Source: Lineus longissimus
Taxonomy: Eukaryota > Nemertea > Pilidiophora > Heteronemertea > Lineidae
Direction: 5' to 3'
DNA length: 64,000 nt
NCBI RefSeq assembly: GCF_910592395.1
Contig: NC_088308.1
Coordinates: 9,499,001 to 9,563,000 of the forward strand
This document shows positions 25,380 to 37,155 of this stretch, piece by piece. A program made the position numbers and the translations under genes. Each line of letters begins with the position of its first letter. Within the stretch, counting starts at the first letter, position 1. The notes under the pieces are model-generated. The model was given only the letters and a program-made list of their open reading frames with translations. It searched no databases and had not been told where the DNA came from.

Positions 25380-25637
25380 TCATGACATACAGCAGTAATC
25401 TTTAATATCTCCCTGTACGTCGAAAATTGGAAAGGTTTCAGAGATTTCAAAAACATACTCGAAGATGTGTCGGTCAGCCATGATAAGCGTGTACATGCGT
25501 TATTGAGCAATTCATCAATGTACACGCTGTATCATATGGCGCTGACCGTCACATCTCCAGTATGTTTTTAAAATCTCTAAAACTTTTCCAATTTTCGGCG
25601 AATAGGTAGATACTGAAGATTACTGTTGTATGCCATG
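25380..25637. repeat. Foldback 3: ~258-bp inverted repeat with ~115-bp arms
   Basis: The left arm begins CATGACATACAGCAGTAATC and the right arm ends GATTACTGTTGTATGCCATG. The middle (GAAAATTGGAAAGGTTTCAG versus CTAAAACTTTTCCAATTTTC) and the apex words GATGTGTCGGTCAGC and GCTGACCGTCACATC also pair. The loop is about 30 bp. It lies 160 bp from foldback 2. Confidence 0.75.
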
Positions 25638-26541
25638 ATAAAATATAGTATTCTGACTATGCAAAACAGGTGGAGTTTTGATAAAATGTTTTGTGATGAC
25701 TTTGTAATCTTGTTGCAAATGTGGTCACCGAGATCGCATAAATGTATATGTACCTTCCAATCTTTTACATTAGTTGTCAGTGGGGGGGGGGGGGGGTGTT
25801 TGTCAGTCGATTTGGGGATGTTGAGCTCTTATTTCCACGTGCCTGTGGTGTGAACGCGCTATCAGCAGAATTCAGCGTCTCATTAAAGCCAACTTTGGTA
25901 TGACGATACACAACGATAGGCTCTAGTTATTAAAAACCCTATCAAAATGTAGTTCACCACATCAAAATCCAAGATGGCTGCCACTTGTGAGCGAGCACGT
26001 GATATCTACGGAGATGAACGTTCCCAAGCCACCTTTGCTAGGTGGGTACATATTATAGGCATTAGCAAGAAGAACCCGTGTGTCGAAAAGTAGGTCACGA
26101 CATCAAAATCCAAGATGGCTGACACTCTATGTGCGCTCATTGTGAGCGCGATATCTCGTGAAGTATTTAAACAATACCTGTACTGTAAACACCCTTGTTG
26201 TGGGTAGTATTTAGGTAGGATATAGTGCGTTGGCTTAGGTTCGTATTACTTTCAGTATTTGATTGGTGATGTAGCACCCATTAATTTGCTTGACTTTGGT
26301 TCCATTTACTGATGATTTTATATTTGAATTTCTCTTTTATATTCCTTCACCAGAGGGTTGACCTATCTCTTCAGCTGACCCGTTCGGGTTGCTAGATCGG
26401 CCACGACCCCATATGTGACAAAAGAATCGAACTCATGACCAACAAGCAACACATCATCGCGGCCAAGCACTACATCCACTCAAACATGTCAGAAATAGTC
26501 GAACCGTTCACCCACCGCACCATACCCTATATATATATATA

Positions 26542-28232
26542 CTAGCAAAATACCCACCCGATGGGTGGGTCTGTGGAGGGTGGCAAGTCCGGGTTGTTGT
26601 TTATGTGTTCGATGTGCTTTGTAGTACTTCGTGAAAGACAACATTTCTAGTTGCACATCTGGGTGTGTGCAGGGTGAGTCCAGTAGCGGATCCAACTCTA
26701 GAGAGAGCCACATATAACATCCCATGTGAGAATACATCTTCTTGTAAGTCAATGCCTATGGACTGGAATGTTTGGCCTTGGGCCTTGTTTATTGTCATCG
26801 CAAAGCATGGGCGCATCGGGAACTGTAGCCTTTGGAATTTAAATGGCAGGTCGCTGTCTGATGGTACCAGTGGAATTCGGGGTATGAAGGCATTTTCTCC
26901 TGAAGATGGGCCGTTTAGGATTGTGACCTCTAGGACGTTTGGGTATATTTTGAAGATCGTGCAGCGTGTTCCGTTTGTGATATGCGGCGGGTTGAGAGAA
27001 CGAAGAATGATCACTGGGCAACCTTTTTTTAGCCGTAGGGTGTGTGGTGGGAGTCCTGGTATATCCAAAGAATCAAGGAATTCTGTCGGGAAGTGGACTG
27101 CTTCTTCTGTTGTGAGCGTCTTATTGATGGCGGTGTATTTAAGTTCTTGGCCTGGGAATGCGCTGATGACTTCGTGATTGATCTGGTTGACAGTGTTAAA
27201 CTTCCACAGGTCACAGTTAAGATGTACCCATCATGATTACACCACATTTACCCCATCCCAGGCACAGAAATTAGGATGTAGGCTACATGTAGTAGGGCCT
27301 ATCCAGCTCTGCCTCTGGCTGGCTGGCTTAACTTAACTTGCCAATCCACAGAAGCAGCCCTATTAATGACCACCGGCACCGCTATACTGATAACAACTAC
27401 ACAGTACACATTTATAAGCCTAGCCCTAACAAACATGCATATCATCCATGATGTTACGGCCATGGACATCACATGATTGATGGTAGGCCCTAGCATTTTC
27501 ATTTTCATTTTGGCCCACACAAAACAATCTATCCAGCACTTCTTCCTAACTTGCAAAAGCAGCATAAAGCAGCACAATGCCTGCCACACGCCTGCACAGC
27601 ACAACAGCACATCAGTGTGCTAATTCATGTCATTTTCCTACCTATTGTTCGAGTTTTACAAAGCAACCATGTGTTTGCAGAGGAACAAAAAGTCTTGCAC
27701 ACTGGATTGATATGAAGGCAACAACAGTGCACTTCTAAAGGTACTTACCTGTGTGCGAGACTATTAGTTCCAACCTCCTACAGCCAGGTGTCAGGATTAT
27801 CCAGTGGGCTTCCCTATGTCTAAAAATAGAATGTGCAGCTCAACAAAGGATTTCCTTGTCAAAAGCACATTTTACATGTAAATTTCTTCAATTTCACATG
27901 CCTAAAACCTCACTGGCAGTTCTATCCACTCACAGATAGTTACCAAATTGCTGTCGCTGTTTCCAATCTCTAGTTCAAAATTCCACAGTGCTGCCATCTG
28001 GCCTCTGCATGCAAATTGGTGTCATCCCATGCTGCGCTGTTGGAAGAATTCGGTGATCAGAACTTAAAACCCTTATTGTGACCCCTTAAAGTCAAGATTC
28101 TGCACATTTTTTTCGCTTAAAACCTAGTGCAACCCACAGGCTCTATGTTGGTATGGACTGTCACCGCCTACGCACGCTCAATCTCTAGAAGGAGTTCATC
28201 ACAGAATCGGACTTCCTCTCTTATTGTATAGA
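26542..28232 (-). mobile_element. Helitron, 1.69 kb, non-autonomous, both termini resolved
   Basis: On the minus strand it starts 5'-TCTATACAATAAGAGAGGAA at 28232 and ends in CTAG at 26542. A terminal hairpin (ACCCACCC, loop ATC, GGGTGGGT) lies at 26552..26570, six bases from CTAG. It sits between A and T inside a TA-rich microsatellite, as Helitrons do, with no target duplication. Copy B at about 33318 shows the related unoccupied site. The element keeps only the end of the helicase; 27235..28232 is non-coding. Confidence 0.88.
26601..27234 (-). pseudogene. C-terminal fragment of a Helitron Pif1-type helicase
   Basis: About 210 open codons on the minus strand read NTVNQINHEVISAFPGQELK, then GLPPHTLRLKKGCPVIILRS, ITNGTRC, and MTINKAQGQTFQSIGIDL (the UvrD_C_2-like helicase motif), then YVALSRV and a natural stop 31 bp before the terminal hairpin. 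The Rep domain and Walker motifs are absent. An in-frame TGA just upstream of WVHLNC closes the frame. It is a relic of an internally deleted element. Confidence 0.85.
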
Positions 28233-28499
28233 TACCTACTTCTGAATGAGGGAAACCTTGGTAGTTTTATCATTTCTCTGTCAGGTTCGCCACACACGCG
28301 AATTGATACTGGACTGCATCCTGAACTGACGAAGCTAGGCCATGAAAAGGGGACACCCTGTTCATAAACAGCAAAATGACCTTATACTTTTCAGTAATGA
28401 AGATTCCTGGACGATCACTGTTGTTCGCCACATTCTGCAAAATGGTCATGCCAAATTTATTGTGGTTAATACGAGGCCTAATATGTGTTGGTCTCAGTG

Positions 28500-30537
28500 T
28501 CACCTGAGCCCGCTTGGTCTATGAATTATAAAGGGTTTTCGCCCTCGCCAGTCATGTGTCACAAATGTTCCATCACGCTCATCTGCAGTCAACGTCGAGC
28601 CTTCTTCAACTTTCTTCAGAACACTAATTGATATTTCCTCATCGTGCCAAATGTTATGTAATCGTGGTATTCGAATAGATATAACAGCTGGTGTTTTCTT
28701 CCTCAGCAAACAAATTAATAAGAGGCTTTTGCCATTCCACTCGGTGTCACAACCGTTACACAAAACCGGAGATGTCATCTCTGGTAGCCATATCTTCCCT
28801 CGAACTACCAAACTCTCTTCGTAATTCCTCCTCCTTGTAAACAGAAGCATACAATTACAAATCACATTCCTAACAATAATATCACCAGTACTGGTAATGT
28901 GAACAGCGAAATAATACTTTATCTGTTTTTTCTGACCAGCATTGAGCACCTTCAACTCTGTTCCGTTTTGCATCAAATGGTCAAATGCATCTACTCTGTC
29001 ATGACTGTATTTTATTAGAACGATGTTGTAACGTCCGAATACCAAAAGCTTCTTCCTATTTCGTCGAATGTAGTACATTACAAATGCTTCTTTTGCATTG
29101 CCCTGTACTGTTATCTCATTTAAAGAGAGCAACTCGTCGTCTGTTTGAGGTAATTCTAAAATATATGAGCCAGCGTTATGCCGACTTTTAGCATTTATGA
29201 TGCGGCACTTTTTTGCTCCTTGAAACACCGCTAGGTTTCCCTGAATGAATTTAACCTTCTCTGTATCGTGCATATGCAGAGATCCTGTGGTGAACAGCAG
29301 GTTCTTCTCATAATGATAACGCCTCTTGCGGAATATATAGACCACACTTCTGCTATGTCTCATCTCTACTACGTGAAAATTTGAAAATTCATCAAAACAG
29401 GCCTTGAAGCCGTCGAAGACACCTTTCCCGGGCGACGACATCCAGAAACGCGATGGAAGGGAAAATGTTTTGTATTGCTGATTCATCTCTCGCTTTCCCT
29501 TGAAACAATTTCCAAGAAGAGATAGTGAATGATCGAGTATATTGGAAGCGTCCAACTACGATTGAACATGCTGATGTAGTTAGTGTAGTTAGTTACCCGA
29601 GCAATTTATTCCAACCGATTTCAACACATTTTCATCAATAGATACATGGTATAAGTCTTTCTAAAGATCTCTAACATGAATTCTGGGGGTGTCCCCAACA
29701 AACACTTTGTGTAGGAGTTTGTTTCTTCAAAATTGATTTTTTAAACACCACAAAAATACTTTCACCGAAATCCTCTCCCTTTGAATCATGATATTCTTTG
29801 GAAGAATTGCCCCAACGACGCTCTTCCTCTGCAGTTTTGCTGCCATATAAAGCGTTTCTCTATAATATATCGAGGAACAAATGTGTATTATCAAAACACG
29901 ACTTCTCGATCATTCACCACTTTCCATAAGCAGAAATTATGTCGGACTTCCTGTAAGGTGACAGGTTTCGACCAATCAACCCCCCCCCCCTCCAATGTGA
30001 TCATGGCCTAGCTGTCTACGCCAAACAAGCATGATAGCTCTCTTCTGATTGGTCAATACCAAACTGCTGCTTGAGGAAAGTGGCGAATGGGGGCAACGCT
30101 ATGTCACTCTGTGCTTATGCTGCCTCACATGAAGTATCAGTTGGCTCTGGCTTTTCGGGACCTCTCACTGTATTAGCTAAAAATATACTTACCTTTTTTC
30201 TCATGATTTTATCAATTGACCTTTTTGTGAATTCAGACTGACAAGACCGACCCAGAAAGATGCAAATGTAACTTTTGCCTTGTTTCTTAAAACTGAACCC
30301 GGCTTCTAAATCGTGATGTGAGCATCTTATAGAGCAGTGTAGTCGTGACCTCGAGTCTAACAAGACACTGTTTTGTTGATATATAAACCCGATCTCAGCG
30401 TCATTTGAAAGTGGCGCAAATATCACAGCGAAGTTCGTACTTCTTATTGAGCTTATGAGGCACATAGATGCCGTGATGAAAAATGAATCAAGACTTCGTA
30501 ATACTGCAAGTTCAGTTGACAATGAATCGATCATCAT
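28500..30537 (-). CDS. Two-exon gene of unknown function, copy A (466 residues)
   Basis: Exon 1, 30193..30537, starts at an ATG and encodes 115 residues. It ends at an excellent donor (AAAAAAG then GTAAGT) in phase 0. Exon 2, 28500..29555, opens immediately after a TAG acceptor preceded by two ACTAAC branch-point words, and runs 351 codons to its stop. The exon 2 frame has no ATG at its start, which supports splicing. The family is not recognised. Late segments such as ITSTGDIIVRNVICNCMLLF and TADERDGTFVTHDW faintly recall NHL/beta-propeller blades of TRIM-like proteins; this is speculation. No signal peptide or zinc finger is evident. Copy C (53887..55800) keeps the same exons. Confidence 0.55.
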
Positions 30538-30649
30538 TTTTTTGGTGTTTTTTCCACTTCAGTAGTTGAGGCTGACACAAGGACCCGCAAACCCTTAATG
30601 AGCATTTATAGCGAAGCTTCTAAAATCATTGCCCCTCATCCTGATATAC

Positions 30650-31194
30650 CCAATTATGGTTGGGAACTCTCCCATATACTTGGCGGCCATGCGGATATTT
30701 CGTTCCTTAACATTGTCGAGATGTACAAAACAGTCCTTACGATAATATTCCTCAATATCATTCAATCATTTGTTTATATCGTATTCCATTGCTCCTGCCA
30801 TCGTTGAACCATATCAAGCATTATTAGCAAGAATCAGCTCTAGTTGCAGTATCTCGAGGAATATCCATTGAGCTTCAACTGTAAACGTTGCTCGAGTGTT
30901 ACGATATTTCAGGCCCTTATCTTTCCTATTCAATCATACGGACAATCGCACGTCTTCTCCCAGTAAGACTGCTGAGCACTAATTTTTTAACAGTTCTTAT
31001 ACATGTATGAACTTTGGCGTCAACGTTGTCGTTAATAAATAAAAGAGCTTTTCTGATGATTGAATACTTCTATCTGTTTACAGCCTCCTTGAAAGGAGGG
31101 AACTTACAATCGACCCCGCCTTCAGTCACTTTGACAAAAATGAAATCAAAACAGGCAAGGTAGACCAAATATCGTGACCAAAGAATACAAACAA
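30650..31194. other. Intergenic, nothing recognised
   Basis: Sequence right of copy A with no coding or repeat signal that I can support. Confidence 0.4.
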
Positions 31195-31680
31195 CTAATA
31201 GTACTTCGTCGATATGACCCGCCACTGATCTTGATGCTGATAAAGCTATAGGGCTCCCTCCAACGTCCTAAGATAAGAAATACGACCAGCAACTAAAGAG
31301 ACAAATTAATAAATACGTCCACCAAATCAAGATAGAAAGGTAAGAATACGTCCATCAAGTCAATATTATTTTAGGAATTGCAAAAGATCTTGTACGCATC
31401 GCCGTTTATCCTGAATTATAATAGGAGGTGATAACTCATTGATCCTGGTAACGGCGAAAAGAAGAAAAGAAGAATATTGACTTATAGTTCTTCGTCAATA
31501 TGGCTCGCCACTGATATTGATGTTGATGGCTATAGGGGTCCCTCCAATGTCCTAAGGTTAGAAATACGACCACAAACTCAAGAGATAAAGGTAATAAATA
31601 CGTCCACCGACTCAAGATTCTTTTAGGAATCGCCATGCTGTTGTTAAAAATCTTGCATCTATGCATCGTCGTTCATCTTG
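31195..31680. repeat. Direct duplication, ~280-bp period
   Basis: 31198..31410 and 31476..31680 share GTACTTCGTCGATATGACCC / GTTCTTCGTCAATATGGCTC, then GCCACTGAT, GGCTATAGGG-like, CCCTCCAA.GTCCTAAG and AATAAATACGTCCACC. The copies have diverged and are non-coding. Confidence 0.6.
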
Positions 31681-31793
31681 TTATCTTGATACCTATAACA
31701 TTACTACAACTATATAAATGGGATCAGGGCTGCATTAGGGTGACATTTCACTCCATTTTCGACGGCATTCAGCAAATTCCATACGCATATATA

Positions 31794-31963
31794 CCGGTGT
31801 GACGGGGATAGTAGTCCTAGGGCTGATAGTCCGTGTAACAATAGCCCGCATTGCTAAATGTTTTGGTTAGGGTGAGCGGTACAATAGATCATGCTGCTTA
31901 ATTGGTCAAATACAATACTACCGGACTATGACTGCAGGGGGACTATATCCGCTGTCACACCGG
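31794..31963. mobile_element. 170-bp palindromic MITE
   Basis: Terminal inverted repeats CCGGTGTGACGGGGATAGTAG and the complementary GGACTATATCCGCTGTCACACCGG (right end), with GATAGTCC and GGACTATG further in. No coding capacity; target duplication not clear. Confidence 0.62.
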
Positions 31964-32560
31964 CATTATGGTTCACTTGATTAATCTTGACGTCACGATT
32001 TTTGCTGTTTTCAATCTGGTCTCCGAGTCTAACGTAGATCCGTTTCTGTGAACTTTCGATGAGATCACTTCATCCTCAGGAATTCCGTATGTGTTGATCT
32101 GACGATCCTGATCCTGACGACCTCGTCGAATCTAGTCGCCACTTCGAATCGCGAAATTGACGCAGGTACCTAAACATTTGTTCTTGTTTTGATATCAATC
32201 GTCATTACACAATGAAATAGAATGGAGTGTCGAATCGTTTTGTTTAGCAGAATACACACACATTATAACTTAATGGCAAACATGAATATCACTTTGTGAC
32301 TTCATCGTGGTGAACACGAAAGGATTTCATGAAATATATAAAATGGAGGGATTGTATGAGATTGTGGGATTGTGTGCATGAGATATTGATTTTCGTACAA
32401 TCGATATGACCATAACCGATCTTGGAGATCTACATTTTTGGTGGTGGTGTAGTGCTTTATTGCGTTTATGGGTCTGATTCTGTTGGAGTTTTTTCGCACG
32501 TCGCACTGCGGGGCGAAAAAGGACATCTTCGCCCGTCTGACCGTCTGTATACCCGTCTTA
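31964..32560. other. Intergenic, nothing recognised
   Basis: No supported feature between the 170-bp MITE and the left end of copy B. An isolated ~140-bp subrepeat related to copy B starts about 32568. Confidence 0.4.
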
Positions 32561-32705
32561 CCAATTGTGAACGCGATATCTGTAGAAATCAGCGACAATT
32601 CAAAGCTAACTTTAGAGTAGGCTTTAGTAAGAACTTGATCGAAAAGTAGGTCACAATATCAAAATCCAAGAGGAGCGCCATCGCATGTGTTGAATTCTGA
32701 GGGCA

Positions 32706-34963
32706 CATGTGAACGCGCTTTCAGCAGAATTCAGCGACTCATTAAAGCCAACTTTGGTATGTCGATGCATAACAATAGGCTCTAGTAATTAAAAACCTTA
32801 TCAAAATGTAATTCACTACATCAAAATCCAAGATGACTGCCACTTGTTAGCGTACACGTGATATCTGCCGAAGTCAACGTCCTGTGTCGAAAAGTAGGCC
32901 ATGACATCAAAATCAAAGATGGCTGACACTCTATGTGCGCTTATCTTGCGAGTTCAAATGTGAGCGCGATATCTGTAGAAGTATTTAAGCAACACATGTA
33001 TATACTGTAATTACCCTTGTTTTGGGTAGTATTCAGGAGGGATATAGTGCTTTGTCTTTGGTCTCGTATTACTTTTAGTATCTGATTGGTGATGCAACTC
33101 CCTTTAACATGCTTGACTTTGGTTCAATTTAGTGATGATTTTTATTTGAATTTCTGTTTTTATCTGTTCCTTTACCAGTGGGTTGACCCACCTGTTCATC
33201 AAGGTGACCCGTTCGGGTTGCTAGATCGGCCACGACCCAATATGTCAAAAAGGACTACATCCACTCAAACATGTCAAAAAAGAGTCGAACCTTTCACCCA
33301 CCGCACCATACCCTATATATACTTCCGAAAGAGGAGAAGTACCTCGGTAGTTTTATCATTTCTCTGCAAGGTTCGCCACTCACGCATATTGATACTTGGC
33401 TACGTCCGGAACGAAGCTAGGCTATGAAAAAGTGGTACCTAGTTCATCAGCAGCGAAATGACCTAATACTTTTCAGTAATTGATCGGAGATTCTTGGACG
33501 TTGGTGATTGATCACTGTTGTTTGCCAGAAATCACCTTAAGCTCTAATCATAGGGTTATTCTATTTTTCTCGTACAAGCGTAAAATGTTTTGATATTCTG
33601 CGACACAGAAGAGGCCTCTGTCGGGGATTTTAGATAATTTAATCTGACAAACCTGGCTCCATATTCTCCCCTAAATCAATACTGTGAGCATTGTCAAATG
33701 AATTTCAACTATCAAGCCACCCATTTAGTAGAATTCCAAGTGCATTTGTCATGTGACCAATTTGAGAAAACCCATCGGTCAGGTGACCAATCAAGAAAGT
33801 CAAATTGACCAAGCCGGTTTTATGATCCACTGACTAATAACGTATTCAATTGACTATACAAATTGGTTGATAAGTCACATATGACCTTGGTCCTGGTCAT
33901 ATAATTTGGTCAACATGACCAACTTATGTTGCGGTATCTTACTGTGATATTATAGGGCCTTCATTACCCGACTAATCTTTTAAGAAATTTCGATCAGATG
34001 GATCTACATATACATGTAATTTGAATTACACATGTCGATACATTTTACCTGACATCAGTAATAAAAATGCTACCCAATTCCAGGTTCACCACTGTTACAA
34101 AGTTGGTATCGGGAACCAATACAGGGTGGTCCAGAAAAAACGCAACCGGATACTTCCACTGCCAGGGGGTTTACACCATTGATATCAGTGGATGTGGGAG
34201 CTTTCTAGGAGAGGAATGATACCAATATCGCCCGATTAGGTTTTGTAGTTTTTGTTTTTGAGCCTATTTTGTGAAGCACAGACAGGCTTCATTCGCGCAT
34301 AGGAAAAATCGAGCTTTGCCGGTAAATTGAACTTGGTAAGTAGGTGGATTAGATGTTATAATACTTATTAGTGAAAATGTCGACAAGGTTGCTAGTGACC
34401 ATTTGCAACAGAGTAAAGGTCGTGTTAGCCTGGCCGGGCCTCAGCACACCACCGAGATGGCTATAACCTACAACAGAAGCATTTTGTTTTTCTGCATTGA
34501 ACCTGGCCAAGGGACTCCAACGTTGCTTCACAATGACGTCTCTACCACATAAACTACTGAAGAGAATCGGTCGATCTTGGTATCATTCTTCTTCTAGAAA
34601 GATTACCCATTCACTAGTATCAATGGTTTTAACCCCCTATAGTAGTGGCAGTATCCTGTTGCGCTTTTTCTGGACCACCCTGTATAGGCTGGCTGCAAGG
34701 CTGGCTGTATCGTGAAACAGATGACACTTGAATAAAATATACCATACTATACTATATAGGTCTTATCTAGTAGCGGATAGTTGACCAAATTCCTACCACT
34801 ACATTATAAGTATGATTTGAGAAAAGGTTTTTCCTTTCTCAAAAAAATTCATTATTAAGAGAATAATTCAAAAACTTGCAACACGTCAATTAAGATTATT
34901 GCTGACAGGTGGGATTGTTAAGAGAGTCGTGAAATTTATATTGAAACCCAATGATCATTCCTA
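32706..34963. repeat. Copy B of the large repeat, truncated, carrying a MITE
   Basis: 32706..33500 matches the left half of copy A. 33500..34120 and 34755..34963 match copy C at about 52490..53290. The two-exon gene portion is absent. A 561-bp transposon plus about 75 bp of extra sequence interrupts it. Its right end abuts the start of copy C (CAGCAAAATGACCTTAT at 34968), so B and C are arranged head to tail. Confidence 0.75.
34122..34682. mobile_element. Tc1/mariner-type MITE with ~110-bp inverted repeats and TA target duplication
   Basis: Left end CAGGGTGGTCCAGAAAAA and right end TTTTTCTGGACCACCCTG are perfect inverted repeats. The pairing continues imperfectly inward for about 110 bp. TA flanks both sides (34120..34121 and 34683..34684). 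Copy C at about 53078 shows the unoccupied site. No transposase is present. Confidence 0.85.
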
Positions 34964-35293
34964 ACAGCAAAATGACCTTATACTGATCAGTAAAATTATT
35001 TCCCGCCATGGAGGGAAAACCATTTCCTGGACCGTATCATAGTGACACCTATAGCGTATTATTCTCATCACTCTTCAGCGTGGTGAGCACGTGTAATTTC
35101 GATTGACCAATCATAATTATGCTAGTATCCTACGTCATACTGCGACTGTTGGTCACGTGACGACGCGCCGCCGTGGTCACGAGGTAACGCGACGCATCCA
35201 GGCACTTGCGTCGCAACTTCCAGAGTGAAGACACACAATTTGTTAAAATCTACTCATAGTTCTCCGATTTCTGAAGATAAGTATTTCTATAAT

Positions 35294-35935
35294 ATGGCTG
35301 TTAACATTGTATGTCTCGGACACAGTTTTGTTCGCCGTTTGGGCGATTATCAACGCCATCACGGCATGACTAATCTGGGTTTAAATCCCTCATTTGTCAA
35401 AGGTAACGTTGGACGGCATCGGTGGCTTGCATGTACATGATATGTACGACGCCTTTGACCAGAGGGTCAAAAATTTTATGATGTTTCGTCGGAACGTAAG
35501 GGCCGTCATCCTCCAGATTGGCGGGAATGACCAGGCCTCAGGTGTGCAGCCTTTTTCTTTGGCGGATCACATAGTAAATTATGTGGACCATCTGCATCTG
35601 GATTTAGGGGTTTCTCACATTTTTGTCTCGCAACTTCTACCTCGCTTGTCTACGGACGGTACAGGCAAACTGCGGGGTAGGAAGAATCCGCCCAATGAGA
35701 CAAGGGTGCTGGAGTCCGTGTACCACACTAATATGCAGCAGATAAGCCACTATTTAGAGGTCCGACTCGATAGGCCTTACTCTCATTTTCGCAAGCTACA
35801 TCGGGTGAAGTCTCTGCCCCTAGTTCGTATTCAGATGGTGCCCACCTCAGTGACGGAATGGTTGATCGCCAATACATTCCAGAAAGGGATGGCATGAAAC
35901 GCTACCTTAGAGAGATTAGGGGCATTACTTTAAAA
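35294..35935 (+). pseudogene. SGNH/GDSL-hydrolase-like ORF of the Ngaro-like element
   Basis: Starts MAVNIVCLGHSFVRRLGDY, whose GHSF matches SGNH block I with the nucleophile Ser. Block III appears as AVILQIGGND at 35496..35525, and block V as DGAHL near 35834, supplying the catalytic Asp/His. Two frameshifts break it: one extra base near 35400 and a shift near 35815. The family acts as esterases or acetylhydrolases, and such domains are known from Ngaro and CR1-type retroelements, where their role is unclear. Confidence 0.7.
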
Positions 35936-35954
35936 TCCGTTCATGTCGGTTAGA

Positions 35955-36640
35955 TTGGCGCTTGCTTGTTGTATTTTTGAGCCAACACATAGATTGGTTT
36001 CATTCATGTTTATTGTATATCATTATTTTCTACATATGCCTTGCTCTCGATGCTTGTCGTATTTTTGTTGCCAACACTAAGATTGGTTTCATTTATAGTT
36101 ATACAATTATACGCCTTGCTATCGATGCTTGTCGTATGTTTGTTAGCCGAAGCATAGATTGGTTTCATTTATACAATATACGCCTTGCTCTCGATACTTG
36201 TGGTATGTTTGTTGCCAACACATAGATTGGTTTCATTTATATTTATACAATATACGCCTTGCTCTCGATGCTTGTGGTATGTTTGTTGCCAACGCATAGA
36301 TTGGTTTCATTTATATGTATACAATATACGCCTTGCTCTCGATGCTTGTGGTATGTTTGTTACTTTAGCCAACACATAGGTTGGTTTCATTTATATTTGT
36401 ACAAATATACACCTTGCTCTCGATGCTTGTGGTATGTTTGTTGCCAACACATAGATTGGTTTCATTTATTTTACATATATACGCCTTGTTCTCGATGTTT
36501 GTGGTATGTTTATTGGCCAACACATAGATTGGTTTCATTTATTATTAAAATACAAATATACGCCTTGCTCTCGATGCTTGTGGCATGTTTGGTTGGTAGC
36601 CACCACATAGATTGGTTTATTATATAGCCTAATTTATATT
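35955..36640. repeat. Minisatellite, ~9 units of ~75 bp
   Basis: Repeated unit: CTCGATGCTTGTGGTATGTT, then TGTTGCCAACACATAGATTG, then GTTTCATTTATATTTATACA, ending ATACGCCTTG. Units vary by small indels (an extra ACTTTA in one, TTGGTAGC in another). It lies between the SGNH and gag ORFs of the Ngaro-like element. Peptides read from it are artefacts. Confidence 0.88.
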
Positions 36641-37155
36641 CATTAGTACTTTTTACTCGCTACTGCAGGCGTATTGCCTGGAGAGTTCTTTCTCCTCACT
36701 GGAGTATGGATTTTATGCTAATAGTGAACAAACATTTCTTCCAGGATACAATGCCTAAAAAACGAACTCCAGGCTCCTACACTCGGCCCAAGCCGGCTCG
36801 GGCTGCAAAACGGACGACCACTCAACGGGAGCAGATTCCGGTTAGAATCGAGCCGCCCAGACCGAAGAAACGTCGGGAAACTTCAACGCCAGCATCTGCC
36901 GGTGCCCCAGCGGACAAGCCGTCGTCCATCACCAAAGACGAGGCGGTGAGCTTTCTGGCGTGAAGGAGGACATTCTACCAGTCTTGCGGGACTCGGGGGT
37001 AATCCCCGCTTCGTCACCTCAAGGCCGGCAAGGGTTCAATGCTGCTATATCTTTAGGTACTACATGTATGTAGTAATGTTTTGTCGGGGACGGTCGATAG
37101 CGAAAAAGATGTTATGTCCCCTCCTTCGGTATTTACCAGTAGGGGTGTCCCGCTC

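Larger units (their letters stand above)
25851..30649. repeat. Copy A of the large A/B/C repeat, interrupted by a Helitron
   Basis: 25851..26541 matches copy B at 32706..33318. 28233..28420 matches 33319..33500. 28430..30649 matches copy C at 53785..55912. The segment present in copy C at about 52520..53780 is missing here. The left part includes ~140-bp subrepeats carrying TCAAAATCCAAGATGGCTG. The right part carries the two-exon gene. Confidence 0.8.

Noticed and set aside
28500-30537. The two-exon gene as a known TRIM/NHL protein
   Set aside because: No RING, B-box or clear NHL repeat can be seen; the resemblance of a few strand-like segments is too weak for a name.
33086-33427. 113-codon plus-strand ORF
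   Set aside because: It lies within copy B, runs through the repeat and the Helitron empty site, and is not open in copy A.
35962-36627. CRISPR-like or protein-coding array (repeated RLVSFI / CSRCLWYVCC peptides)
   Set aside because: It is a contiguous minisatellite in a eukaryotic genome, without unique spacers; the peptides are by-products of a ~75-bp unit.
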